Positions 23,123 through 35,600 of a DNA stretch of 51,785 nucleotides are shown one piece after another; position 1 is the first letter of the stretch, and every line of letters begins with the position of its first letter. The DNA is from Priapulus caudatus (lineage: Eukaryota; Priapulida; Priapulimorpha; Priapulimorphida; Priapulidae). The stretch covers positions 882,382-934,166 of the forward strand of contig NW_014577079.1 in NCBI RefSeq assembly GCF_000485595.1, in the 5' to 3' direction. Position numbers and translations under genes: made by a program. The notes below the pieces were generated by a model. It had not been told where the DNA came from, did no database searches, and was given only the letters and a program-made list of their open reading frames with translations.

Positions 23123-26100
23123 ATGTCCGGAGATGCACAGAATGTCGCTAATGGCCCGGAAGCGAGTGAAGACATCACGCATGCCATAGAAGATCTACGG
23201 ATAGACATTGACAAGCAGAAAGCTCTCCTCCAACAGGTGTGCAGTTATAGTAAATCACACATCAGAAACTATGTAGCATACTTCATGTAAACTACAAAAC
23301 ATTAAGTATGTAGTGTAGACAATTATGCTGCATTTGACACGTGGATATTTTATCTACATAACCCTAGCTTTGGAGATGTGTATAGTATTTATTAATTACT
23401 GTTACATAATTAAAGGGATAGTAGACTCTAGGATTTTACTGCATACAACTGTACTTACTGTATAACAAATCGTCTATACCCACACGTATTTGTTACCAGA
23501 TACCTAATTTGATTGTTATAATTAATTACACATCAACGCTACGAAATTTGAACGGCGCCATGACACCCGCGACCGTGCTGCCACCCTGAAAAAGTTGCGT
23601 ATTTGCCAATTTATTTTGCACGTTACAGACCGAGGGCTAATCACAAAGGTGCAATTATATACATACCTAAATGCTATTTAACCGAACGATGTTTATTTTA
23701 GGACAAATTTATCCATAATATAACTGAAACTATATATCGTTTATAAGATATTACAATCATTTTGCTTTTAAATTAATAAATAAGAAACACCATCGGTCTG
23801 TAGCCCTTGGCTGGAAAGTGGTTTTGCGCAACTTATCAGATCCTGCGCTTTGAGTGGCGCCACCGTCGTTGTAATCAAACTGTAGTCGTTAGTTTTAAAA
23901 CATTTTTTAATAATATTTTTAATAGTGATTGAACCATGGAACTTTTTATGTAGCATAATTTTAAACTAAATTAACTGAAAATAACCCTATAACCTAGAGT
24001 AAACTATCCCTTTAAATTCTGTGCTTATATAACCAACCCTTTGCTAGATGGGTCACTCCAGTGAAATTTCGAAACTGTGGCCTTTATAAGCAAGTGACCA
24101 TTCTATCAAGGTGGCTTTGCTGTACAAGTGTTATTTATAGAAACGTCTGTGTTCTGTAGATGCGACTGCTAACACATGTTTTATTGTATTTACAGCTCCA
24201 TTCCAATGTTGAGAAGAACTTTCAGTGCAGAGCTGCAGGATCCAGAGACAGTGATCCGTTGGTTGGGATTTACCAGGAGCAGGATGCCTGGTTACGAGGC
24301 ATGATCGCTGCCGTTCAGCAGCGCGGGGACGAACGTGAGTGTGGCACCTTCACTTCTTGATCCTCGGCTGATTGAAACCTCATCCGAATTTTGAGTCACA
24401 GAATGCTTACACGAATTATTGTTATATGCCAATATTGAAAAGACGTAACGAACTAGAGAAATCACTGGACTAGGTGAAATGTCAACTACATGGATGGAAA
24501 ATTGTAAATTTCCCGCTGGCTACTTCCCTAGAGACCAGCAAATTGACCGTTGCTAGTTTCTGTTGGGCTTGCCCCACAAGCATACCTCACAACTTTGGTA
24601 AGAGATGATACTTTTCTAGCTATTCGCCTATGGACACTAAGAAATGGTTCCTGTTGAGCTTACTTTACAACCATACTGCACCACTGTGGCATAAGGTCAT
24701 ATTGCATGAACATTTCCTTTGAAACGCACACAAAAGTTCCATTGCATTCATGATTCCCCCCAACCACATAGTCATATCTAAATTTGACTGTATTCTTTTA
24801 TTAAAAAGTAAGGAGCTACCATCTTTTTTGAATTATTAGCAAATGCTTCTCTTCTGCTGAAACGACGTAAACATGCAATTCAATAGATTGAAGACTGCGG
24901 GTGACCTGACTTGAATTAGCTTGGATAGATGTTTTTCAAAATGCACAATCAAATTTTATAGAGTCGAAAAATTCCTACAGTATATCACACATAAGATATC
25001 TTGCTTTATTGCAGTGCTGCCAACAAACCATGGCGCTTGCCAAGAGATTGTTTGTAGAAATCTCGTGGAAACATGTAAGCAACTGGAGGAAGTCCTTGCA
25101 CACGTTAAATCACAAAAACAAGACCTAGAGGAGGAAAAGAAAAGGTGAACGAGAGATACATCTGTTAAATAGTGTACCATAACCTACTCTCTCTTTCTTA
25201 TTTCCTGACAACCCATACTCCTTCAACCAATTACCCTTCTACTTTTTGTTTATGTACTCAAGATTGTGCATTTGGCATTTTCGAAATGTGGCTTCGCATA
25301 ATTACAATGTATTATGTAAACACAGCTAAGCTGATCACCCAATTTACAATATATATTTTTTAAATCAGGGTTGAGCAGTGGCTGCTGGAAGATAAGGAAG
25401 TCGGACGAGAACTAGAAAAACAGATACGATTAGCTTCAGATATGGAGAACACCAGCAAGAAAAAGTAAGCAACCAGATTGATAAAAAAAATCCCTAAACT
25501 ATAATTTCTACCCCAATTCTACCCCAATCCCTAACCCTAACCCTACACTTTGAAACTTAAAACCGTGAGTCTAAATTTGTTTATAAAATTTGAAATTTCT
25601 AGCAAAATTTCAAGTAGGCGACATTGTCAGGTAACAATAAAATAAGTAGACGAGATGATGGCGCGAAACTCTCAACACTCGAGATCTTAAGACTAAGCTC
25701 CACACACTCGACTGGCAAAAATCAATGTGAATAAACAGCTAGTCGCATAAATTTAGGTAGGAGTTTTAGTATTAAATTCTTGTAAACTGCGTGTTTACAA
25801 TATGTACAGTTAACTATGTAGTGGCCTCGAGCCGGCCTTGACCCGAGTCATTGCACTCCGAGGCCAAGGCCGAGGCCGAGACCAAAGAAACCGGCCTCGA
25901 GACCTACAACACTGGCACTGACACAGGGACTCTCCTCATCATCCAGGGTTTGCCCCAGATATTTAAGAAGGGACGTCGTTTGTGGGATGCATGAATGGCG
26001 GAGGGCGTTGTGCCAATTGGAGTCGATTACACATGTCATAAACAGCCACAATACACAACTAAATTCGATCAGTTCAGAAATCTATACATCAAGCTGTGAA

Positions 26101-27304
26101 AACACAGCACGACTATGTTGAGACTTTCAAAGAATCTTCTGGAAATTAAGGCATGCTGATTATGCAAATAAGGCATGTATGAGGATTTATGGGATGTCAC
26201 ATATCAGCTTTGATGGCATGTTGGTTTGTTGGCCTTGGGAGAACCCTGCTTTCCATTAGAAAACCACTACTGCTGACTCCATTCTTTAGTAATATATTAT
26301 TGTAACAGTATAATATAATGTTACATGTAAAATTTTAATATGTGAAATTCAATTATTAAAAAGTTATGTATGAAATGGTTTAAATATTCACATGTAACAT
26401 TACATGTGGCTTACCATGCATTGTTTTGTTCAGAATAAAGGCTGAATTGGGAGGCAAGTATAAAAAAGCGCACGAGTATCACATCTTCCTGATGCAGAAA
26501 ATGGTGAGAATACTCCGTATAACTAACTAATAGTAAATAACTATGGCCATTGGCCCATGGTTAGGGTGAGGAAATAATAGCAACGTCTATTATATTACAT
26601 ATATATATCTGTATATATATCTGTATATTACCATCTTTAACATTAACTGGTTTTGAAACGTTTTGAATTCATCTGGAGATAGTAAGCATTCATTGGATCT
26701 TCATAAACTAATTAAGTACTTGTTTTTGCAGGTAACTACACGTACAAAACTGCCACATCACTACTACTTTAACTCTTATTAATGACTATGGAGCAAGGCG
26801 TGTTATTTTGCAGGGCATTTCTATTCATAATATCAATAATTTTTGTCTTCCTTAGATAGAGTTTGTGTCAGAGCACTTTGCACCACCAGGGGCTGAGAAG
26901 GGCAAGCAAAAGAGGCACGGTATTGGAGCCCTGGACACAACTGGTTATGCCCATCTCTTGCCACTGTACAGTTTTCTTGAAGTGAGACCCCTCTTAATAT
27001 ATTGGTCATCTTTCACATATTACCTAGATCAGATGTAATAATGGTTAATGGGATTATGAGTAAATAAAGAAGCATCCTGTGGTGTTGTTATTCATGTAGG
27101 AACATGTAAATCACTACGTGCTAAATGCAGGATCGATTTTTTTAGGTTTTGATGAACAGATGTTTTGAGGTTCCTCACGATCCGTACATCCAGCTATCCG
27201 AGGAGCACTGGAGTGAATATGTAGAGCTCCTACTGCGCTGTGGCATTGTAGTGCGTCATCCTAATGACAGCAACCTTATCAAGCTTGTCGCATTTCATCT
27301 ATAG
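23123..27304 (+). CDS. CENPK: Centromere protein K (CENP-K), CCAN kinetochore subunit
   Basis: Coding exons: 23123-23236, 24196-24334, 25015-25144, 25369-25464, 26434-26503, 26856-26981, 27146-27304. All junctions are GT..AG and phases chain to about 277 residues; human CENP-K has 269. CENP-K sits in the CENP-H/I/K/M complex of the constitutive centromere-associated network at the inner kinetochore. The middle (residues about 55-185) is rich in Glu, Lys and Leu and looks like coiled coil (ETCKQLEEVLAHVK, QDLEEEKKRVEQWLLEDKE). The C-terminus carries the family signature FEVPHDPYIQLSEEHW, then YVELLLRCGIVVRHP and a final LVAFHL, very close to vertebrate CENP-K. The first exon begins at 23119 after TATTATAG, four bases before the ATG, so an untranslated first exon lies upstream and was not found. 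An ATTAAA at 27543-27548 is a possible poly(A) signal. Confidence 0.92.
23414..24011. mobile_element. TTAA-flanked AGGGATAGTAG family MITE, copy 1 (CENPK intron 1)
   Basis: TTAA 23410-23413 is followed by AGGGATAGTAGACTCTAGG. The right end is CCTAGAGTAAACTATCCCT then TTAA 24012-24015. The interior is nearly identical to the outer parts of 31771-33183. There is no transposase. Confidence 0.88.
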
Positions 27305-27649
27305 ATGCTTCTAGGGATATTACAATTTCATGGTGCACAGGCATACAGTCATATGTATACTGTATATAGCAAATGTATAATTCACTGTACAGTGTCCTCT
27401 CATATCATATAGATGTTGCATTTCTGCAGAGTGATATTGGAAGTTATCACTGTCTTGTATATTTCTATTGGGCAATAATAACCGAGCATTATAATAGTGT
27501 AGGAATGCATGTATTGCATTGTATCACGATTGTCACTTTATCATTAAATTTTATATTAATATATGTGGACCTATAAATATATTACACTTGTAGGTGTTAG
27601 GTAAGAATGTAATTTTTGAACTTATTTCTGCTTATGAAGGGGGATTTTT

Positions 27650-29284
27650 AGCTCGCCTTGACATCGTCAAGATGAGCTATTGCCATGGGGTGTCGTCCGT
27701 CCGTCGGTCAAACATTTGGCTATGGTCAATGATAACTCAAGAACCGTTTGACCCACATGTTTCAAATTGCATATAGTTGTTACTCCTATGGGAGAGGTTT
27801 GAGTGTCCTATTTTGGAGCACGCCAGTTGACCTATATTCGAGCCACGTCCACTTTTTGGCAAAAATGGAAATGGCCACAAGTCAGTTCGGGTTCAATGGG
27901 TTTTGCTCATTTCTGGTATGTGAATGAATGAGGACTGGCCCCAAAACATATCACACAGGTTTTGATTTTTTTTTTAATTATGCAAATTAGGTAGATTTTG
28001 GCAATTTCACTATGCATTTCAATGTCTGCCTACGGTCAACGATAACTTAAGAACCGTTTGATCCACATGTTTCAAATTGAATACAGTTGTTACTCCTATG
28101 GGAGAGATTTGAACTTCCTATTTTGGAGCATGCCAGTCGACCTACTTTCCAGTCACGCCCGCTTTTTGGCAAAAATGGAAATGGCCATCTAAATTCATTC
28201 GATTTTGTTAAAGGCATACTAGGCCCATTGATTATGCAATGTTGACGAATGCTAGAGTAACTGGCACCTTGTGTAGTTAATAAGTACATAACCTTACATC
28301 CAAATGCGTATTAGTTTGTCCAATATCACTGCTGGTTACTAAGAAATGTCTGATTGGAATCCGCAGTCCAAGAAATCAGTTGTTTACAGTTTCAACCCGC
28401 TGCCGGCGAAGCGGGTGTGATACAGATTTATAGTGCACCGGACATTTTCGCACGCATGCTCGGCCGTACGCAATGCTATCATCAGTGATTTCGTAAACAC
28501 GAACGCTTGTGATAAGGAACTTTGTCAGGGCTGTCCATGTGCGTCCGTGATTAGTACGAGTGTTTTACTACATTTCCATGTTTAGTCCATGGCCGTGGTT
28601 ACACCGCTGACACCTCCATTTCATCTGGCGTCCAAAACATACGGGCCGCACAAATGTTTCCGTCATCGCTTGACTCCTGGATGACATTTACGCCACGTAA
28701 ATGAATATCAACAACTGATTTCAGTTGTGCTTGTAATGTAACCAGCAGTGATATTGGACAAACTAATACGCGTTTGGCTACAAGGTTATGTACTTATTAA
28801 CTACACAAGGTGCCAGTTACTCTAGCATTCGTCAACATTGCATAATCAATGGGCCTAGTATGCCTTTAAATTTTGGTATGTGAATGTGTAAGGCTAGCCC
28901 CAAAACAGTTGTTACTGCTATGGGCGAGATGACAACGTCCTATTACGTTTATTTCGTCTAACTGGTCAACAACTCTACAATCATACCTATATACGTGTAA
29001 TATTTTGTTTTAGATTCTTCGTTACAGTAATTTGAATGGAATATTTTATTGTTTTTATTTGTGCGATATTTGACAACCAAAATGGCGATCATTTAGGCAT
29101 GGCGCCATCTCTTGTCAAGATTTCAGAATTTCAGATCTGAAACATTTATTTTCCCATCAAAACTTATGCATATATCATTATCAAGAGTATATAATGGGGG
29201 ATATGCTATATAATGGGAGTTCTCCCATATACACTCTTGCTTTATATATCCCCGATCCCTCTTCTATCACACCCAAGGTGAGCT
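27650..29284. mobile_element. AGCTCACCTTG-family element, copy 2, carrying a nested TTAA MITE
   Basis: The ends and internal units match copy 1 at 11502. Its second unit is interrupted by the insertion 28212-28865. The element fills most of the space between the convergent CENPK and RPAP3 3' ends. Confidence 0.82.
28212..28865. mobile_element. TTAA-flanked AGGCATACTAGG family MITE with about 120-bp arms
   Basis: TTAA 28208-28211, then AGGCATACTAGGCCCATTG; the right end is CAATGGGCCTAGTATGCCT then TTAA 28866-28869. Arms stay alike to about 28330 and 28737. Joining the flanks at a single TTAA restores the host repeat (GATTTTG...GGTATGTGAA). Confidence 0.88.
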
Positions 29285-29648
29285 ACAGTGTCATTGACAC
29301 TTTCATTCGTTTTCCTCAAGGTTATAGTGCTAATATATATAGTCCACAGAGTCAATTCTAAACCTTTACACAATATTGTGAAATTTTAGGAGCATTTTAT
29401 AGTTCTTTGTCACTTGTACATACAAATGCAGTTCAACTGCCAATATTACAATAAACTATATAAAGTCAAGCGTTAATGCAAAATGAACGAACTAGTTTTT
29501 CTTTTACACTGGCTACAGTTTAATAAATGGTACTGATAAGATACCTCCGATACCTGAGTACGTACTCCTGGTTATAAAATGTTAGTCACAGGTCACCTGC
29601 AGTGGTGTGAAGCCATATCGGGTCTACCATGAGCTCATCTTGTGCTGG

Positions 29649-32600
29649 TCACGACAGGTTGTACTTTAAAGAAACGGCTGCAACGTCCTCTTTGCTGTGT
29701 AGTCCCGACTGCTTGACTCGCTCAAACAGAGCATTTAAGGCTGCATATGGTAATTAAAACACATGTTAGAGTGCATCACCAGTGTATAATACAGTAAAAC
29801 TTGCATAAGTCGACACTTTTGGGACCAGCATATTTGTGTCGACTTATACAATGTATGTAAAGCGCGTATACACTGTATTAGCTGCCTTGCGTAGCAGGAC
29901 ATTTGCGGTGCACGTCTGCCAAATTTTCTTGGAACACTTGCTGGAAAAAATACGGTAATTCCGCGAGGCCGTGCTCTGGAAAGGACTAGTTAGTACTGTA
30001 TAGCAGAATTAATTTTCAGGGAGTCACACGGACTCCTGCATATGTCAAATCAGGGAGTACGACAGTAAATCAGGGAGTATTTGACTCGATCCGGACTCGC
30101 GTTAATTTTGCACCCTGCATTGGGCTGCATACACACTTATGTAATACACTGTATACAGTGGGGAATCTGGGGGTGTGTGAGCTGCGAGCTGGAAAAAATA
30201 AAACAATGCGTCCAAGCGAACAATGCGATTCAAACAATCCATCTGCGACAGCCAGCTCATGCATTCCCTAGGGCCTAGACCATACACTGCACCATCGGCA
30301 TTTCCGATGTCGACTTACAGATTGGAAATTACTGTTGTTTGTATTACATGGGACCTGTCTGAGGGCGTCGACTTGTACATAATGACAACTTATAAATGTC
30401 GACTTAGGCGGGGCTATTCCAATGGATTTACTATGAGAGCGAATCGGGACTTCGACTTCCACGTCGACTTAAGCCTGGCGCACATTTTCCCGAACAAATG
30501 TTTTTGTCTGGCAATGTGCGGGTGAACAATTGCTGAGCGCACATTGCCGAACATTTTGCAGCGAACAACCTTGTGGCGCCGTCTAGTAGCTGTGTTGTAA
30601 AGAGTCACGTGATCGGCACACAAAAATCATGTGACCACATATCGTGCTGCTATTGGTTACTACTTACAAATGTTCCTAAAATTGTTCGACATTCACCGCA
30701 CATTGCCGAACATTCGACAAACAATGTTCGAGATATCAAACATTTCCGATCTTCAGAAACATTGTTCGGAACAAATGTTCGGCGACTTTTTTCACCGCAC
30801 ATTGCCGAACATTTCATGGAACATTGCTACGATGTTTTTGAGCAAAATGTTCGGCAATGTGCGCTGGGCTTTAGACGATGGCGACTTACGCGAGTTTTAC
30901 TGTAGCAGGAATGCAAGGAGTAGCGTAACGATTTTCTAATTTCATGTGCATGGCAGGAAGTGATTAACAAGAACAATTGAATTACCCTTGGTTTCTGTTG
31001 ATCCCATAAACATGGCAATAGTAGAAAATCTTGCCACGTGCACCAGGCCAGCCAGTACTGAAAACACGTCCTCTTTCTCGCTGGAAATTCATACAAGACT
31101 CATGTATGTACACGCAGTGTATGCAATCCTAATCCTCTCTTAGGAATTGTGATATGTTCACGTTAATTAGCAGAGATAAAAGGTTCAAGAGTGACTATGA
31201 AAAATTTGATGCACAGTATTAAAACCAGTGTAATAAAGTTAATCTTTCACAGGTTCATCACTGCAAACTTTTGATGCAGTAACAGCTTGCCTTTGTTTCG
31301 CTCCCGTTTTAGTCACTTAAGCATTTGTTTAGTTGTGAATGGTACAAACATCCACGTAAAGCACCTACCACACGTAGAAATCACGAAGAACTGCAATTAT
31401 CTGAGACAGAACATCAGCTTCAAGAAACTGAGAGAATAGTCGTGGGTAGTCTGCCGGCTGGATCCTCTGAAACGAGCATCAAACATCATCACATCAGATA
31501 TAAATATAAAATCTCACATGTACATCAAATAGGTGCCTGACTAATTGACTGCTTCATATTAAAGACTTGCACTAATTTCACTATTACTTATAGAAGTATA
31601 TAAAACATAAATAAACAAAATATAGAATTCAATCGGTGGCTTAATGCTTTCCACAATTGGCAATAATAGAAAAGCAATAATGCAATGCACATGTAACAAT
31701 AGATGAACAGAGAGAAAGTATTCGAATTTATCATAGCTTAATCATGACTCATATTATCAAAAGCACTTAAAGGGACAGTAGCCTCTAGGATTTTACTGCA
31801 TGCAACCAGGAGTAGATAATAGGGAGGTGTGTGACATCAATAAACAAGGGAAATTCGTCATTTACTAGCCTTATAATACCTACGATTTACGTACGAGCGT
31901 AACTCATCCAACTTGAGCTCAAATCGGACACAGTACATTCGCCTATCATCGTGCGAATCGTTTCCTCGTAGACACCCGCAATCCGGAGATACAGCCTAAA
32001 ACGTACGACACGATTCTCCATTCTTTGGCCATCAATCCAACGCCATTGCGCGCCTATTAATTCAGACAAAAGGCAGGAACACCTGCCGCGCAGTCGCTTG
32101 TGTTTGCTCTCTCGGAATGCGGAATGTAGCGTTGTGGCTCGTGGGGAGATTGGACATCGACGCAACACTCGACGAGCTAATCATGCGGTTGGTGTGCGTG
32201 CTGAAGGCATGCCAGCTATGTACAGAGGTGGCCTGTGTAGCTGTGTAACGGCGTCAAAGGTTATCTCGCGCGAGTGTTGATGCCTAATCTCCCAGCGAGC
32301 CACAATGCCTCGCTGATTAGCAATAGCGGCATTAGATAGCTGCCTTTTGTCTTGAATTATAGGCGCGCAATGGCGTTGCGATTGATGGCCAAAGAAATGG
32401 AGAATCGTCCGTACGTTTTAGGCTGTATCTCCGGATTGCGGGGTCTACGAGGAACGATTTCGCACGATGATAGCGAATGTACTGTGTCCGATTTGAGCTC
32501 AAGTTGGATGAGTTACGCGTAGTAAATCGTAGGTATTATAAGGCTAGTTAAATGACGATATTCGCCCTTGTTTATTGATGTCACACTCCTCCCTATTATC

Positions 32601-35600
32601 TACTCCTGATACAAACTGTACTTACTGTATAACAAATCGTCTATACCCACACGTATTTGTTACCAAATACCTAATTTATATTGTTATAATTATTAATTTT
32701 ACACATCAACGCTACGAAATTTGAACGGCGCCATGACACTCGCGACCGTGCTGCCACCCCGAAAAGTTGCGTATTTGACAATTTATTTTGCAGGTTACAG
32801 ACCGAGGGCTAATCACAAAAGTGCAATTATATTTATACCTAAATGCTATTTAACCGAACGATATTCATTTTTGGGCAAATTTATTCATATTATAACTGAA
32901 ACTATATGTCGTTTATAAGATATTACAATCATTTTGCTTTTAAATGAGTAAATAAGAAACACCCTCGGTCTGTAGCCCTTGGCTGGAAAGTGGTTTTGCG
33001 CAACTTATCAGATCGTGCGCTTTAAGTGGCGCCACCGTCGTTGTAATCAAACTGTAGTCGTTAGTTTTAAAACATTTTTTAATATTATTTCTAATGGTGA
33101 TTGAACCATGAAACTTTTTATGTAGCGTAATTATAACCTAAATTAGCTGAAAATAACCCTAGAACCTAGAGTAAACTCTCCCTTTAAACCTTACGTTTAT
33201 GGGCTTTATGTGCTCTTGATATCATCCTGTTCATAAAGTAAAGGGTGATATACCTTGAAGTATTTGTAGAGTTTCGACGAGTTTCCCTTTAGTCGCCTCC
33301 AGTCCAATTGAAGTTGAACCGAGTTTGCTGGTAGCGGTGGCCCATCGTCCTCAGCAACATCGGCAGTGCCTTCGTCTTTGTTGATGCTGCCAGTTACTGT
33401 CGTCCGCGCACGATCCTGTCTCGACTCATCTCCGATCACCACGTCCACCTTACTACTCTGCCGATGCACCCCATCGACACTACCACTCGGTGACGACATT
33501 CCTGTGACTCTATTATCGCTACCGCTGCTTACGGCCAAACGATCGCCAGCAGTTGCCTGCTTTGTCTGGCTAGTTTCAGGGGGTTTCTCCGTTTCCACGA
33601 GGGAAATATGCTCATCTTCGTCATATTCATCAATGCTAATTCTTGTAAGTGGTTTCTGAAATAAAAAAATAAAAACATTTCTACTGTTATAAACTATATC
33701 CCTGTATTCATAGTATGTAAGACTAAAAAATGATGTGATGATGTTCAACACAGTACAATAAGTAGCTATCACTTACGTTCTGCTATAAATATATACTAAA
33801 TCCTACTAACTAATACGTCCACTTACTTGACGGTCATACACTCTAGAACCTGTTACAATACTGTCAAATTGGTAAAATTTAACCACTATGCAGCATTCTG
33901 TTTCAAATCGTAAACACTTTAATACCTTTGATCTAAGATGTACTGATTTATCGATAGGCATCACCAATCCAGGTACCACATCAAGCTTAGCTGGAAGTTT
34001 CTTAGATAATCTTCCCTCATCAGCCTTCTCCGGCTGTGATTCTTCCAGGTCTGGTGTGGGTTTACTTTTTTCCAAAAACTGAATATATACCCAATATATC
34101 AAGGCACTATATGAACTAATTCACTAATGAGAAATCTATTTTATTGCTTCTTAAAAGAAGAACATGATATTCTTATTTCTATTCTATTCTTTCAGAATGT
34201 CTTTTATTATTTAATAATGGTTTACTTGCCCGACATGAATTTTTACTGGCCAGTATAAATGAGAAATAATCTTGTTTTTTGAAATCAAGAAACTAATCGG
34301 GTATCAGGTAAGCAGATCTCACAGTTTTACAAAATGTCTGTTTTGCCAATCACAATCATTGTTTTTATCAAATTAGATGACTTTGCACGAGATTCTGATC
34401 AATCTACACAAAAAATACAACGTCCTGATAAAAACGGTTATTAACTACAAGTACATGAGACAACCAGCATCTTGCATACGTTCTCAATTTTTAAAATGTC
34501 AGCTTTCGCCTGTCGGTTATCTGGCTCCAGAGTGAGGACCTGCTCAAAATCCAGCCGTGCCTCAGCGAGACATTTTCTCGCCAGTCTTGCCGTTCCTCTT
34601 CTGGCGTACGCCTTCACGTAGGTAGGGTCTAGACCGATGGAAGTACTTGCATCGGCTTCTGCCGCAGCATACCTGTAGGAAAACCATCGTGACCACCTGA
34701 AAGTCTCACCACTTGACATGCTAGGACACTGCTGACTAATGACACAAATGGAGACTAGATACCATTTTAGCGCAAGAATCAATACACGGAGGTAACTTTC
34801 GTTGATCGGCTCATAAATTAACACACTTTACACAAAATGATGGTAAGCAAAGCATGTTTTCCCACAGGCATCCTGAAAGTATATTGATTGCCTGTGGTAG
34901 GAAACATTGGTATTAGCTATGTGCATACAAGAGAGCACAGGTACCTTCCAAGTTTAAGCAGAGCCATGGCACGGTTAGCAGGCAAGATGGCACTGAATTG
35001 ATCATAACCAATTCCTTTTGTGTAATGCTCTATGGCCTCTTCATACTTTGCTTTTTTGAATAGATCATTTCCCTGTAATAGAATAAACACATGATATTAG
35101 CATACTAATGGAAATAGCTGCAAATCCACTCATGTAAACCATAAAAAACAACAGTGGGCTAAAAACAACACATGTTAATGTTCTATAATTATTGCCTTGT
35201 TCAAAATCTACCAGTTACTTGGATCAGTTAGCCACGAACACTGCAGTTCTGCTCATACCCCCCCCCCATACATGTGATTGACAGCTAGAACTGCAAACAG
35301 TCCTATTTATTCCCTACAGTCTCTTCATAGATCACTGCATATTAATTAAAATCAAAAGTTTACTAAACAAGCGCCGCAGAGCGACAGCGCTCAATTGACG
35401 TGTACTGTAGCCGGGTATTCTTCTGATAAACTCACTGGCAACCGAATCAAGTGCGCCCTCCCGCCACCGCGTTCGCGCTCAGAGCATATATCTAGGATAC
35501 TACTAATACAGATCTAAAATCTATGATAGGCTTTGCTATACCGGTAGTACAGTAATAAAGATACAGCTGTGTAACTTTAATGACTTCACTATATTAACAT

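Larger units (their letters stand above)
29792..30902. mobile_element. pogo/mariner-like element with TA duplication, holding two other repeats
   Basis: TA then CAGTAAAACTTGCATAAGTCG on the left; CGACTTACGCGAGTTTTACTG then TA on the right. CAGTAAAAC ends and TA sites are typical of pogo-type Tc1/mariner elements. Several further GTCGACTTA motifs repeat inside. No transposase frame. It lies in the last RPAP3 intron and contains a CAGGG-family fragment and a Harbinger-like element. Confidence 0.75.

Noticed and set aside
25848-26051. Minus frame containing DSNWHNALRHSCIPQ and a Gly-Leu run
   Set aside because: It lies in a CENPK intron within CTCGAGGCC-type inverted sequence. It may be a transposase relic, but no motif is decisive.
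30573-30939. Two overlapping plus-strand frames of 102-110 codons
   Set aside because: They fall across the GCACATTGCCGAACATT repeats of a MITE and the end of the pogo-like element.
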